8,478 bases of DNA, taken from the NCBI GenBank assembly GCA_025351545.1, contig JANXVQ010000674.1:1-8478 (forward strand), given 5' to 3'. Source of the DNA: Spirosoma sp. (GTDB lineage: Bacteria > Bacteroidota > Bacteroidia > Cytophagales > Spirosomataceae). This document shows, piece after piece, positions 1 to 7,540 of the stretch; position 1 is the first letter of the stretch; each line of letters opens with the position of its first letter. Made by a program: the position numbers and the translations under genes. Under the pieces are notes generated by a model that searched no databases, was not told where the DNA came from, and was given only the letters and a program-made list of their open reading frames with translations.

Positions 1-1140
1 TCAACGCCTGCTTCCGCCCGCCCAGCGCTGAACCACCTTCTGCAGTTGGATGGTATCCGGTTCATTGCAGTTGGAATGGTCTTATTCGATCACTGGATGG
101 TTGGGCGTGCTGACGGATTGGCCTTGGGAGCGCTGGGTGTCACTATTTTCTTTGTCTTAAGCGGTTTCCTTATCACCCGAATTCTGTTATCAAGCAAAGA
201 CAAACTAGTTAATCTGCCAAACGGTGGCTTGGGAAAATACCTCAAAACGTTTTACATACGTCGAACCTTGCGTATTTTCCCGATTTACTACCTAACGCTC
301 TTCATTCTTTATCTGATTAACGAGCCGCCCGTTCGCCGAACTATCGGCTGGCTGGCCCTCTATGCTACCAATATATATATGGCCCGCCATCTTAGCTGGA
401 TGGGCACCGTAGACCATCTCTGGTCACTAGCGGTTGAGGAGCAGGTTTATTTAATTTTCCCATTGCTGCTGTTTTTTGTACCTCGCCGATGGATACCACT
501 AACAGCGGTCTTAATGATTATAGGAAGCGTTTGCTTACGATATTTCTTTTTTCGGAAACATATACCGTGGTTCATCGGGTATGTGTCAATGCCTACCTGC
601 CTGGATTCGTTTGGGTTAGGAATGCTCATGGCCTATAGCTGGCTTTATCGGCGCGAATGGTTTACCCGCCTATTCCAATCCTCTACTTGGCTAATTATCA
701 GCCTATTAGGATTTATTGCTATTGTCACGTTGACTAACTGGATCGCTCAAACGTCAACAGTTGGCTATCACAACGTTATGGCCGATGTATGGGAGCGATT
801 TGCCGCATCATTATTTGGTTTTTTCCTGATTGGCCGGGCTGTTATTGGGTTTAAAGGACCTCTGAAGTGGGTACTCGAAAACCCTGTCAGTCAATATATG
901 GGCCGCATTAGCTATGGTCTATACCTGTTTCATAACTTTGTTTTCAACGTTTTTCATACGAAGCCAACGCATTTCACCGTACGCGCCTGGGATCGACTTA
1001 CTGAATTAATGCCATTTCTGAACAGTTCTTATTTCTTCCAGTTTTCTTTTTATCTGGCGTTGACTATAGCACTGGCAACGCTTTCCTGGTTTTTAATTGA
1101 AAAACCGATTAATAATCTAAAAGATCGATTTTCATATTGA
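1..1140 (+). CDS. Acyltransferase 3 family membrane protein (OafA/YrhL-like), 5' end outside window
   Basis: Integral inner-membrane O-acyltransferase, a family that transfers acetyl or other acyl groups to sugars of surface polysaccharides. The frame is open from base 1 (379 codons visible). A TTG at 46 falls inside the conserved first motif LDGIRFIAV (visible residues 16-24), so it is not the start; the true start lies before the window, probably only a little way. Family hallmarks are R20 and H31 in the first helix (the conserved histidine of FDHW), FFVLSGFLI (50-58), RRTLRIFPIYY after the second helix, and WSLAVEEQ (141-148), the signature before a helix ending in FP. About ten hydrophobic segments follow, and the end FLIEKPINNL is the usual closing of these proteins. 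No C-terminal SGNH domain is present. The acceptor cannot be read from the sequence; the glycosyltransferase and mutase downstream suggest a surface glycan. Confidence 0.92.
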   Translation, partial: STPASARPALNHLLQLDGIRFIAVGMVLFDHWMVGRADGLALGALGVTIFFVLSGFLITRILLSSKDKLVNLPNGGLGKYLKTFYIRRTLRIFPIYYLTLFILYLINEPPVRRTIGWLALYATNIYMARHLSWMGTVDHLWSLAVEEQVYLIFPLLLFFVPRRWIPLTAVLMIIGSVCLRYFFFRKHIPWFIGYVSMPTCLDSFGLGMLMAYSWLYRREWFTRLFQSSTWLIISLLGFIAIVTLTNWIAQTSTVGYHNVMADVWERFAASLFGFFLIGRAVIGFKGPLKWVLENPVSQYMGRISYGLYLFHNFVFNVFHTKPTHFTVRAWDRLTELMPFLNSSYFFQFSFYLALTIALATLSWFLIEKPINNLKDRFSY

Positions 1141-1235
1141 CAAAAAGTTAGTTCTACCTCCGCCAACAAGCCATTTTCAGTTTTACCACTCACTAGGTCC
1201 TGTCTGGTATGGGCATTTACCCACTAACAATTTCC

Positions 1236-1243
1236 TATATTTG
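1236..1243 (+). promoter_or_regulatory. Candidate Bacteroidetes -7 promoter box (TATATTTG)
   Basis: TATATTTG fits the Bacteroidetes primary-sigma -7 consensus TAnnTTTG at every fixed position. Transcription would start near 1250, giving a leader of roughly 115 nt before the glycosyltransferase ATG at 1367. No convincing TTG element is visible about 20 nt upstream, so the call rests on the -7 box alone. A short hairpin (TGGG at 1210-1213 with CCCA at 1220-1223) lies just upstream. If real, this promoter separates the glycosyltransferase from the acyltransferase gene. Confidence 0.4.
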
Positions 1244-1336
1244 CAGGTCCTTAGTAGATGTATAATGAACTACGCGGGACGCCCCGACTGTAAACCAGAG
1301 GGGAGATTACTTTTACTTACACCCGTAATTATTGTA

Positions 1337-1360
1337 CATTATTCAGTATTCATTATTCAG
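1337..1360 (+). repeat. Short direct repeat in the glycosyltransferase leader
   Basis: CATTATTCAG occurs at 1337-1346 and again at 1351-1360, a 14-nt period, ending 6 nt before the likely start codon at 1367. The surrounding leader is rich in ATTATT-like words. It resembles the low-complexity TGAATAATGAAT-type short repeats commonly found between genes in Bacteroidetes. No function is evident. Confidence 0.6.
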
Positions 1361-1366
1361 CCAAGT

Positions 1367-2128
1367 ATGAGTCTCCTGCTGTCAATTGTAATGCCGGCTT
1401 ACAACGAAGAAGAAGTTATCGAAACTGTTGTTAAGCAGTGGACTGATTTGTTGACCCGCCAATTTCCTGCCGAAAATACCCGTCTGATTGTCGTTAATGA
1501 CGGTTCACGTGATAAAACAGGTGCCATTTTAGACCAGATAAAGGACCGCTACCCAAAGCTTATGGTAGTGCATCAGCCTAACGGCGGGCACGGTAATGCT
1601 GTAGCAAATGGCTACCGACAAGCCGTTGCACTGGATTCAGAATACGTTTTCCAGACTGATAGCGACGACCAGTTTATTGCCGACGATTTTGCAAAATTAT
1701 GGGCTAAACGGAATGATTCACCTTTTATTCTTGGGTATCGTGAAGAACGCTACGACGCACCAGCCCGGCTCATTATTACGCGTATTCTTCGTTTAAGCAT
1801 AGCCTTCATTTACGGAACGTACATAATGGACAGTAATATTCCATTCCGGCTGATTCGGGGCACCTTCCTTCGTGAATTATTGAGACAATTACCTGATCCA
1901 ACGCCGTTTGCTCCTAATATTTTCCTGGCCGTTATGGCGAAGAAAGCAGGCTTCAACACTTTCGATATTCCTATTACACATAAGGAACGCTTAACGGGTA
2001 CTGTTTCTATTTTGAAGTGGAAACTACTCAAAGTGTGCATTCAAAGTTTTAAAGAACTGGCTCAGTTTCGCTTTGAATTAAGCAGCAAGGTAAAAGCCTT
2101 AAAAAAACCAGAACCGGTAACTGTGTAA
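1367..2128 (+). CDS. Glycosyltransferase family 2, DPM1/DPG-synthase-like
   Basis: GT-A fold inverting glycosyltransferase of about 253 residues, expected to move a sugar from a nucleotide donor onto a polyprenyl phosphate or a growing glycan at the cytoplasmic face. From ATG 1367 the protein opens with the first Rossmann strand SIVMPAYNEEE (residues 5-15), then VVNDGSRDKT, the NGGHGNAVANGY loop, the metal-binding TDSDDQ (DxD-type), and a late HKERLTG segment matching the family's H..R..G motif. No transmembrane helices follow the catalytic domain, although a hydrophobic stretch (RLSIAFIYG) could touch the membrane. The frame stays open upstream to TTG 1241, adding 42 codons, but those residues look like translated intergenic repeat and precede the normal N-terminus, so ATG 1367 is preferred. 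There is no Shine-Dalgarno site, which is usual for Bacteroidetes. Donor and acceptor are unknown. Confidence 0.9.
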   Translation: MSLLLSIVMPAYNEEEVIETVVKQWTDLLTRQFPAENTRLIVVNDGSRDKTGAILDQIKDRYPKLMVVHQPNGGHGNAVANGYRQAVALDSEYVFQTDSDDQFIADDFAKLWAKRNDSPFILGYREERYDAPARLIITRILRLSIAFIYGTYIMDSNIPFRLIRGTFLRELLRQLPDPTPFAPNIFLAVMAKKAGFNTFDIPITHKERLTGTVSILKWKLLKVCIQSFKELAQFRFELSSKVKALKKPEPVTV

Positions 2129-2238
2129 ACTAATTTTACAGATTACCATTTACAACTGTGCATATAATTCCGTTATACGTTGGGGCTGGGGTTATTGCAC
2201 GAACGGAACCCTTATCTGTACATCAATAAACTCAACTC

Positions 2239-3630
2239 ATGAAGTACAAATATGTAATTATTGGCTCCGGTCCTACAGGCTTGGGAGCCGCTTACCGCCT
2301 GAAAGAATTAGGGATTACCGACTTCATCATTTTAGAAAAAGAGAATCGAATCGGGGGACTGTCCAAGAGCTTTGTGGACGAAAAAGGGTTCACCTGGGAT
2401 GTAGGCGGTCACGTTCAGTTTTCACACTATAAGTACTTCGACGACCTGATGCTGAAAGCATTAGGTGAAGATGGCTGGCTTAGTCACCAACGGGAGTCGT
2501 GGGTCTGGATTGAGAACCGCTTTGTGCCGTATCCATTTCAGAATAACATTAAATACCTGACACCCGAAACGATGTGGAAATGTCTGGAAGGCATTATCCA
2601 AAACTATAAATTCCCAACTAATCAGAAACCGGCCAATTTCCGTGAATGGATTTTGGGAACCTTCGGGCAAGGACTGGCAGAAACGTTCATGTTTCCGTAC
2701 AACTTCAAAGTGTGGGCCTTCCCGCCAGAAGATATGAACGCGGTTTGGGTTGGCGAACGTGTGGCGGTCACTGATTTACAACGGGTTACAAAGAATATCA
2801 TTTTCAATCAGGATGATTTCTCCTGGGGTCCAAACAGTACATTTAAATTTCCGAAACAAGGTGGCACGGGTGGTATCTGGGAAGCCGTTGGTGACCTGGT
2901 CGGCCGTGACTATGTAAAATTGAACGCTACGGTTGAGAAGGTAATCGGGCCGGAAAAAAAAATCATTCTGGCCGATGGTGAGGAAATTCAGTATGAGTAT
3001 CTGATGAGTACTGTACCGCTCGACCTGTTCACGCAAAAGGTGGAAGGGCTGGATTCAGAAACGGTGCAGATGGCGCAGGGACTGAAACATTCCTCAACCA
3101 ATGTGGTTGGTATTGGTTTGAGAGGCAAGCCTAAACCAAGTCTGGAAACCATGTGCTGGATGTATTTTCCGGAATATAATAGCCCATACTATCGGGTGAC
3201 GGTGTTCTCGAATTATAGTCCTAACAACGTACCTGACATAACGCAAAACTGGTCGTTGATGACTGAAACAAGCGAATCATCAGCCAAGCCGGTCAACCGT
3301 GAAACGCTCATTGACGACACGATTCGTGCTTTAATTGAAGATCAACTCATTGAATCAGCCGATGATGTAATTTCGACCTTTCATATGGCATTCGACTATG
3401 GCTATCCAACACCATCGGTTGAGCGGGATGCTATCCTGAAAGCAGTTTTACCTAAACTGGAGCCGTTTGGCATTTATTCAAGGGGCCGGTTTGGTGCCTG
3501 GAAATACGAAGTTAGTAACCAGGATCACTCGCTGATGCAGGGAGTGGAATGGGCAAACCGGGTAGCAGCTAATGTTCCTGAATTAACAATGCCTTTCCCC
3601 GACACCGCCAACGCGATGTGGGGAAAATAA
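2239..3630 (+). CDS. FAD-dependent UDP-galactopyranose mutase-like protein, eukaryotic type
   Basis: Flavoprotein of 463 residues, predicted to interconvert UDP-galactopyranose and UDP-galactofuranose using reduced FAD in the cytoplasm. The N-terminal dinucleotide fold is IIGSGPTGLGAA (7-18), followed by EKENRIGGLSKS. The next blocks resemble fungal UGM (from memory of Aspergillus fumigatus UgmA) far more than classical bacterial Glf: GGHVQFSHYKYFDD (56-69, histidine loop with H58), VPYPFQNN (96-103), YNFKVWA (154-160), GERVA with R174, NSTFKFP (199-205), CWMYFPE with W307 and Y309, YYRVTVFSNYSP with R319, FDYGYPTP with Y389, and SRGRFGAWKYEVSNQDHS with R417, Y423 and N427. R174 and R319 match the two substrate arginines. 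About 20-25 residues of the fungal middle insert are missing. Automated annotation may call it protoporphyrinogen oxidase or amine oxidase because of the shared FAD fold. The gap to the glycosyltransferase is 110 nt; a weak -7-like word (TACGTTGG, 2176-2183) lies in it. Biochemical activity is inferred. Confidence 0.85.
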   Translation: MKYKYVIIGSGPTGLGAAYRLKELGITDFIILEKENRIGGLSKSFVDEKGFTWDVGGHVQFSHYKYFDDLMLKALGEDGWLSHQRESWVWIENRFVPYPFQNNIKYLTPETMWKCLEGIIQNYKFPTNQKPANFREWILGTFGQGLAETFMFPYNFKVWAFPPEDMNAVWVGERVAVTDLQRVTKNIIFNQDDFSWGPNSTFKFPKQGGTGGIWEAVGDLVGRDYVKLNATVEKVIGPEKKIILADGEEIQYEYLMSTVPLDLFTQKVEGLDSETVQMAQGLKHSSTNVVGIGLRGKPKPSLETMCWMYFPEYNSPYYRVTVFSNYSPNNVPDITQNWSLMTETSESSAKPVNRETLIDDTIRALIEDQLIESADDVISTFHMAFDYGYPTPSVERDAILKAVLPKLEPFGIYSRGRFGAWKYEVSNQDHSLMQGVEWANRVAANVPELTMPFPDTANAMWGK

Positions 3631-3651
3631 ATTGAAGCTTCTAAGTGGTTA

Positions 3652-3714
3652 AGTAGCAAGTTAAGTGGCTGACGCGGGATAATTATCTCCTCGTCAGCCA
3701 CTTAACTTGCTACT
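3652..3714. repeat. Perfect 23-bp inverted repeat (long stem-loop) between genes
   Basis: The left arm (3652-3674, beginning AGTAGCAAG and ending GGCTGACG) is exactly complementary to the right arm (3692-3714), with a 17-nt loop that itself holds the palindrome GATAATTATC (3678-3687). It begins 22 nt after the mutase stop and ends 12 nt before ATG 3727. No T-run follows on the + strand, so a classical intrinsic terminator is not clear. A word from the left arm, TAAGTGG (3662-3668), also occurs just outside it at 3642-3648 and could pair alternatively with 3698-3704. It may be a dispersed palindromic element, a bidirectional terminator or a 5'-leader structure. Confidence 0.9.
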
Positions 3715-3726
3715 CATAAATTATTT

Positions 3727-6444
3727 ATGAACAAACGTCTCTGGATTGGTATCGGTGCTGTGGTTTTGTTGGCAATTGGCTGGTTTGGGTATCGGCAGTT
3801 ATTTCCGGCAAGCCGCATCGTTGGCTCATTGGTGCCACCGGGTGCTTTGCTTGTGCTAGCCAGTGACCGATTGCAGGACACGGTTTCAGCACGGGTATTG
3901 CGTACCCAGATATCGCTCCGGCAACTGCCTGTATTCGACGAAGCGCGCCAGAAACTCGATCGATTTCTCTACTCAACGGCCGATTCCGCTACCGTATTAA
4001 AGTTCGTTTCGGGTCGAAACATCCGGTACTCGCTCCACTCCATCTCTAAAACAACGCTTGATTTTATATTTTACATTCCAATTAACGCTAGCGACAAAGC
4101 TTTTCTGAGCCGATTAACAAATCCCGATCCGCGTCAGTACCGAGTACTTAATCATACGTTTGCAGGCGAAAAAATTCTTGACCTGGTAGCCAGAGGAAAT
4201 GAGCCAGTTGGCTCATTTATCCTGACAGACGACTTTCTGGTGGGTAGCGTGTCAGGCATTCTGATTGAGAATGTTGCCAAACGGATGCATCAGTCGCTGA
4301 AATTAACATCGGCTGAGCCTGATTTTCGGGTAGATGGCGACCACTTAGCCGGGTTGTCAGTACGGCCCGAAGTACTTCAATCGTTGTTTGGCAATGTTGG
4401 ATCACTGGTCCGACTATTTTTGCCCGAAGAATTAAATCTTCAATTTCGTCAGTCGGCGTCTCGCTCTCATTTAATTGGTTACGCAGTTGACCAGATTGGC
4501 GGTCGGCGGGATGTAGCGGCTTTGTTTGCTAACCAGACTCCCCAGCGTATTCAACATGCAAATCTGATCCCGCAAACTACGGCCTCACTTTACCACATCG
4601 GCATCAGCGACGCGCCACGTTTTGGCCAGTCGCTCAGCAAACTATTAGGATCGGCATCCAGCGGTTTTCTTCGCGAACGTTTTAAGCAGATAGCGCCCGA
4701 AACCAAAGCGTTATATAGCGCTCTGGGCAGTGATATTCTCTTGTGTCGGCTGGAGTCACCGACAGGCTCCCTACAGCAGATTTTGATTCTGACAGCCCAA
4801 AATGGCAAGCAGCTCGCCAACGCTTATCAGCAGGTAGCGTACCGACTGGGAGCCAAAACGCCCGATTCGCCAAAAAGTTATCTGGGGCACAAAGTGCTGT
4901 TGCTCAACGTACCCGAGTTGCCTGCATCGCTTTTTAGTAGCCTATTCTCAGGCTTTTCGCAAAGCTGGATAACGCAGCATGGCTCCTCGTTCATTGTCGC
5001 CAACAGCGAAGATGCTATGCAGGATTATCTGCAACAGCTACAACGCGGAGCCGTCTGGACAGCCGATGAACGCCAGGCCGAGTTGCTGAATACCACACTC
5101 CGACCCGCCAATTTTACCGCTTTTACCCGGTTGAATCGGGGTCAAACAAACGTACTTATAAATTGGCCTCTTGCCTGGCAGAATCTGCTCGATCAGCCTG
5201 ACCCGGCTACGGGTAGTCCTGCCTTGGCGAACTTGGAAAACATGGCCTACCAGGCCAGTTATGGTAACGAAAATATCCAATCGACTGTCGTGCTGGGCCG
5301 CACCACCCGCCGGGCGAGTAGTGCCGTACTCAATAAGGTATTGTTACAGAAGAAAACAGAATTCAATGCACCACTCATTTCGGCACCCATTGTAACAGGC
5401 ACCCTAAGCGACAGTTCGGCTCAGTTTTACGCCCAAAACAATGCCGGGCAATTTGTGCTGGTAACTCCCGAAGGTGACAAACTGGTACAAAACAATACCG
5501 ATGGTCCCATTCGCAGTAACGCATTAGGCGTAGATTTTCTGAACAATGGACGGCTGCAATACTTATTCATGACCGACCGAACCTTGTATATAGCCGATCC
5601 AGTTCGTACATTCAAAAAAGTGGCTCTCCAGGCCATTCCCTTACCGAAAGGAATAGTCGTATCTTTTCTGGCTCGGCCCCGTGGAAGCCAACAGCGCAAT
5701 ATGGTGGCGTTAGTTGCCCATCAGGATGGTCATATTTATGCCCTTGACCGTCAACGACGAACGTTTGTCCGGCTGATGACGGCTCCCCACAAGGGCGCGT
5801 TACAATTACCATTTCAGGTCATCGTGACGCCAACAGGTATGGACGTGTTGGCGATACAATCAGATGGAACGTTAAACCACTGGCGCGAAAATGGTAGCCA
5901 GTATCCTCATTTCCCTTCCAGAGTTGAACGAACCAACGAAGAAGAACCCGAAATTCGTTTTGTTGGCCCGGCTCTCCTACCGCCCGGTCAAACACAAATT
6001 CGAGCCATTACCGATGAAGGACAACTGCTTGCCTTAACGGCAAATGGACTGGTTGCCAAACGAACGCAGTTGTACCGGCCCGTCCGGAACGGTTCATTCC
6101 GGCTATTTCCCGACGAGGATCAAACGAATTGGTTGTTGTTGCGTACTACAGATACGGAAATATCTGTGCTGGATCAGCAGGGGCGACGTCAGTTTGATGT
6201 ACGAGCCTTACAGTCAGGAGGCAACAGTGTTCGCTACCATCGGCTTGGCGCAGGTATTGAGTTGATTAGTATTAAATCGGGGGGGTTCACGATGCTTTAC
6301 GATCTAAACGGTCGCATTGTAAACGACCGGCCTATCCCGAGTGATTTCCCGGTGGCCCTGCAGTTTGATGAGCGTACAAATGAGTTGTATATACTCAGTG
6401 GCGCCCAACAGGCTGTGCAATTGTTCAGTATTCGATTAAGGTAA
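3727..6444 (+). CDS. Large membrane-anchored protein: DUF3352-like half plus beta-propeller-like half
   Basis: Protein of 905 residues with no function I can name. Residues 4-22 form one hydrophobic helix after MNKR, so it is probably an inner-membrane anchor with the rest in the periplasm. Residues about 30-550 look like DUF3352-type repeats: a phrase such as LVPPGALLVLASDRL (35-49) recurs in modified form as LIPQTTASLYHIGISD near residue 280, each followed by an amphipathic helical region. From about 560 to the end there is a series of strand-turn-strand units, each with a polar turn: VTPEGDKL, YALDRQRRTF, AIQSDGTLNHW, ALTANGLVAK, SVLDQQGRRQF, MLYDLNGRIV and YILSGAQQAVQ. That is about seven units, as expected of a PQQ/WD-like beta-propeller. 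No catalytic motif or Cys cluster is visible. The next gene starts 35 nt downstream and likely shares its transcript. A scaffold or sensor role at the envelope is possible but unproven. Confidence 0.85.
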   Translation: MNKRLWIGIGAVVLLAIGWFGYRQLFPASRIVGSLVPPGALLVLASDRLQDTVSARVLRTQISLRQLPVFDEARQKLDRFLYSTADSATVLKFVSGRNIRYSLHSISKTTLDFIFYIPINASDKAFLSRLTNPDPRQYRVLNHTFAGEKILDLVARGNEPVGSFILTDDFLVGSVSGILIENVAKRMHQSLKLTSAEPDFRVDGDHLAGLSVRPEVLQSLFGNVGSLVRLFLPEELNLQFRQSASRSHLIGYAVDQIGGRRDVAALFANQTPQRIQHANLIPQTTASLYHIGISDAPRFGQSLSKLLGSASSGFLRERFKQIAPETKALYSALGSDILLCRLESPTGSLQQILILTAQNGKQLANAYQQVAYRLGAKTPDSPKSYLGHKVLLLNVPELPASLFSSLFSGFSQSWITQHGSSFIVANSEDAMQDYLQQLQRGAVWTADERQAELLNTTLRPANFTAFTRLNRGQTNVLINWPLAWQNLLDQPDPATGSPALANLENMAYQASYGNENIQSTVVLGRTTRRASSAVLNKVLLQKKTEFNAPLISAPIVTGTLSDSSAQFYAQNNAGQFVLVTPEGDKLVQNNTDGPIRSNALGVDFLNNGRLQYLFMTDRTLYIADPVRTFKKVALQAIPLPKGIVVSFLARPRGSQQRNMVALVAHQDGHIYALDRQRRTFVRLMTAPHKGALQLPFQVIVTPTGMDVLAIQSDGTLNHWRENGSQYPHFPSRVERTNEEEPEIRFVGPALLPPGQTQIRAITDEGQLLALTANGLVAKRTQLYRPVRNGSFRLFPDEDQTNWLLLRTTDTEISVLDQQGRRQFDVRALQSGGNSVRYHRLGAGIELISIKSGGFTMLYDLNGRIVNDRPIPSDFPVALQFDERTNELYILSGAQQAVQLFSIRLR

Positions 6445-6479
6445 ATAATCTGGGACGGAGAAATTTATGTCTCAATTCT

Positions 6480-7502
6480 ATGCCCTATATCTACACACTC
6501 ATGCGCGTAGTACGCTATATAGTTTTAATTGTTACCCTCATTTTATGGGGCGGTGGTCTGTCAGGTTCTCTGTTGCATTGGCTCTATGAAGCTGGGGTAC
6601 TTGTAGACGACTACCGGTTTGGCGACTTATACCGGCTCTCGGCGTTGCCTCAGTTTAAGGAGGATAAGCCCGTTTGCTCACCATCGAACCTATCAAGCGA
6701 TACGGCTTCGACGCACCTTTATATAATTGGCGATAGTTTTTCGGAACCAGAGCGTCTCACTGAAAATGACTTTCGAGTGAGCCACTTCCAGCGCGTTGCC
6801 TGGGACTATCAGCAACGGGCGCAACTTGACCCGACAAAGCGAAACGTGTTGTTAATCGAATCGGTAGAGCGTCACGTTCGCGATCACTTTGCCCGTGCTA
6901 TACATGAGTTTGTTGTTGAGACCGACACCAGTCGAACGCCTATTGTACCACAACCATTACGCCAGCGAATCAGCAACGAATTTCACCGGAACGATACAGA
7001 AGAACGGCTCGAATCGGCTCTCTTCAGTCGCGATTGGGCTTTTTGGTTTAAGGAAGCCAAAGCCAGCCTGACACTCAACTGGTTCAACCGGGAAAGTGCA
7101 GGCGTTAGCCTATCGAAAGACCATAAAAACCTTTTTCTTCGCAGCGATACAGATACGACCAAAACCCTGAATTCGTCGTTTGCCAGACTGACCGATAGTG
7201 AGGTTACCGTATTGATAGACAGCATCAACGCCGTAGCCGAACGTTACAATAAACTTGGTTTCGATACTGTGTATCTTTCTCTTATTCCCAACAAAGCCAG
7301 TATTCTGGAACCGAATCGGGGTATCTATAATCATTTGATAGAACGGATTCAGGCGAATCCAACGTTGCGGGTGCCAACCATCAACACGTATGAAGCCTAT
7401 AAAAGCAGTCCTTTTTCACCTTATTTAAAAAGTGATACCCACTGGACGTGTGAAGGCAGAAAATTGTGGCTTGATCTGGTAAGTCAGAAAATTAAAATTT
7501 AA
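6480..7502 (+). CDS. Membrane-anchored SGNH/AlgX-like hydrolase or acetyltransferase-like protein
   Basis: Protein of 340 residues with an N-terminal hydrophobic helix (about 10-34) that would place the rest in the periplasm. The catalytic signature of the SGNH fold is visible: block I as YIIGDSFSE (81-89, nucleophile S86) and the final block as SDTHWTCEG (318-326, D319 and H321), the DxHW form typical of AlgJ/AlgX and related polysaccharide O-acetylation proteins. Between them, NVLLIESVERHVRDHF (about residues 122-137) resembles the AlgX-family second strand. The middle is divergent and I see no carbohydrate-binding module. Start choice: ATG 6480 is used, but ATG 6501 (MRVVRYIVL) directly before the helix is equally plausible. 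The gene follows the 905-residue protein by 35 nt on the same strand. No MBOAT acyl-donor partner is visible in the window, so whether it acetylates, deacetylates or is inactive remains open. Confidence 0.7.
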   Translation: MPYIYTLMRVVRYIVLIVTLILWGGGLSGSLLHWLYEAGVLVDDYRFGDLYRLSALPQFKEDKPVCSPSNLSSDTASTHLYIIGDSFSEPERLTENDFRVSHFQRVAWDYQQRAQLDPTKRNVLLIESVERHVRDHFARAIHEFVVETDTSRTPIVPQPLRQRISNEFHRNDTEERLESALFSRDWAFWFKEAKASLTLNWFNRESAGVSLSKDHKNLFLRSDTDTTKTLNSSFARLTDSEVTVLIDSINAVAERYNKLGFDTVYLSLIPNKASILEPNRGIYNHLIERIQANPTLRVPTINTYEAYKSSPFSPYLKSDTHWTCEGRKLWLDLVSQKIKI

Positions 7503-7540
7503 CGGCAAGTAAGTTAAGGTTACATGGGCTATTAATACCA

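Noticed and set aside
46..1140. TTG at 46 as the start of the acyltransferase
   Set aside because: It would begin inside the conserved LDGIRF motif, and the frame is open to base 1, so the gene is truncated by the window rather than starting there.
2176..2183. TACGTTGG as a promoter box for the mutase gene
   Set aside because: It differs from TAnnTTTG at one fixed position and has no clear -33 partner, so it is mentioned only in the gene entry and not called as a feature.
4590..5812. Several minus-strand open frames of 60-90 codons inside the 905-residue gene
   Set aside because: They overlap a well-structured long gene, have no recognisable motifs or leaders, and are best explained as frame shadows.
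6467..6589. A 40-codon frame starting at ATG 6467, with GGAG 7 nt upstream, overlapping the start of the SGNH gene out of frame
   Set aside because: The spacing looks like a Shine-Dalgarno site, but other genes here do not use one, the peptide shows no recognisable pattern, and it ends inside the downstream gene. It could be a small upstream frame, but nothing supports it.
7503..7540. A bidirectional terminator in the 38-nt convergent gap
   Set aside because: Only a 4-bp stem (GTAA with TTAC) and a short AT palindrome are present, with no strong stem or T-run. A faint resemblance to the 3652-3714 arm (GCAAG and TTAAG words) is too weak to call a repeat copy.
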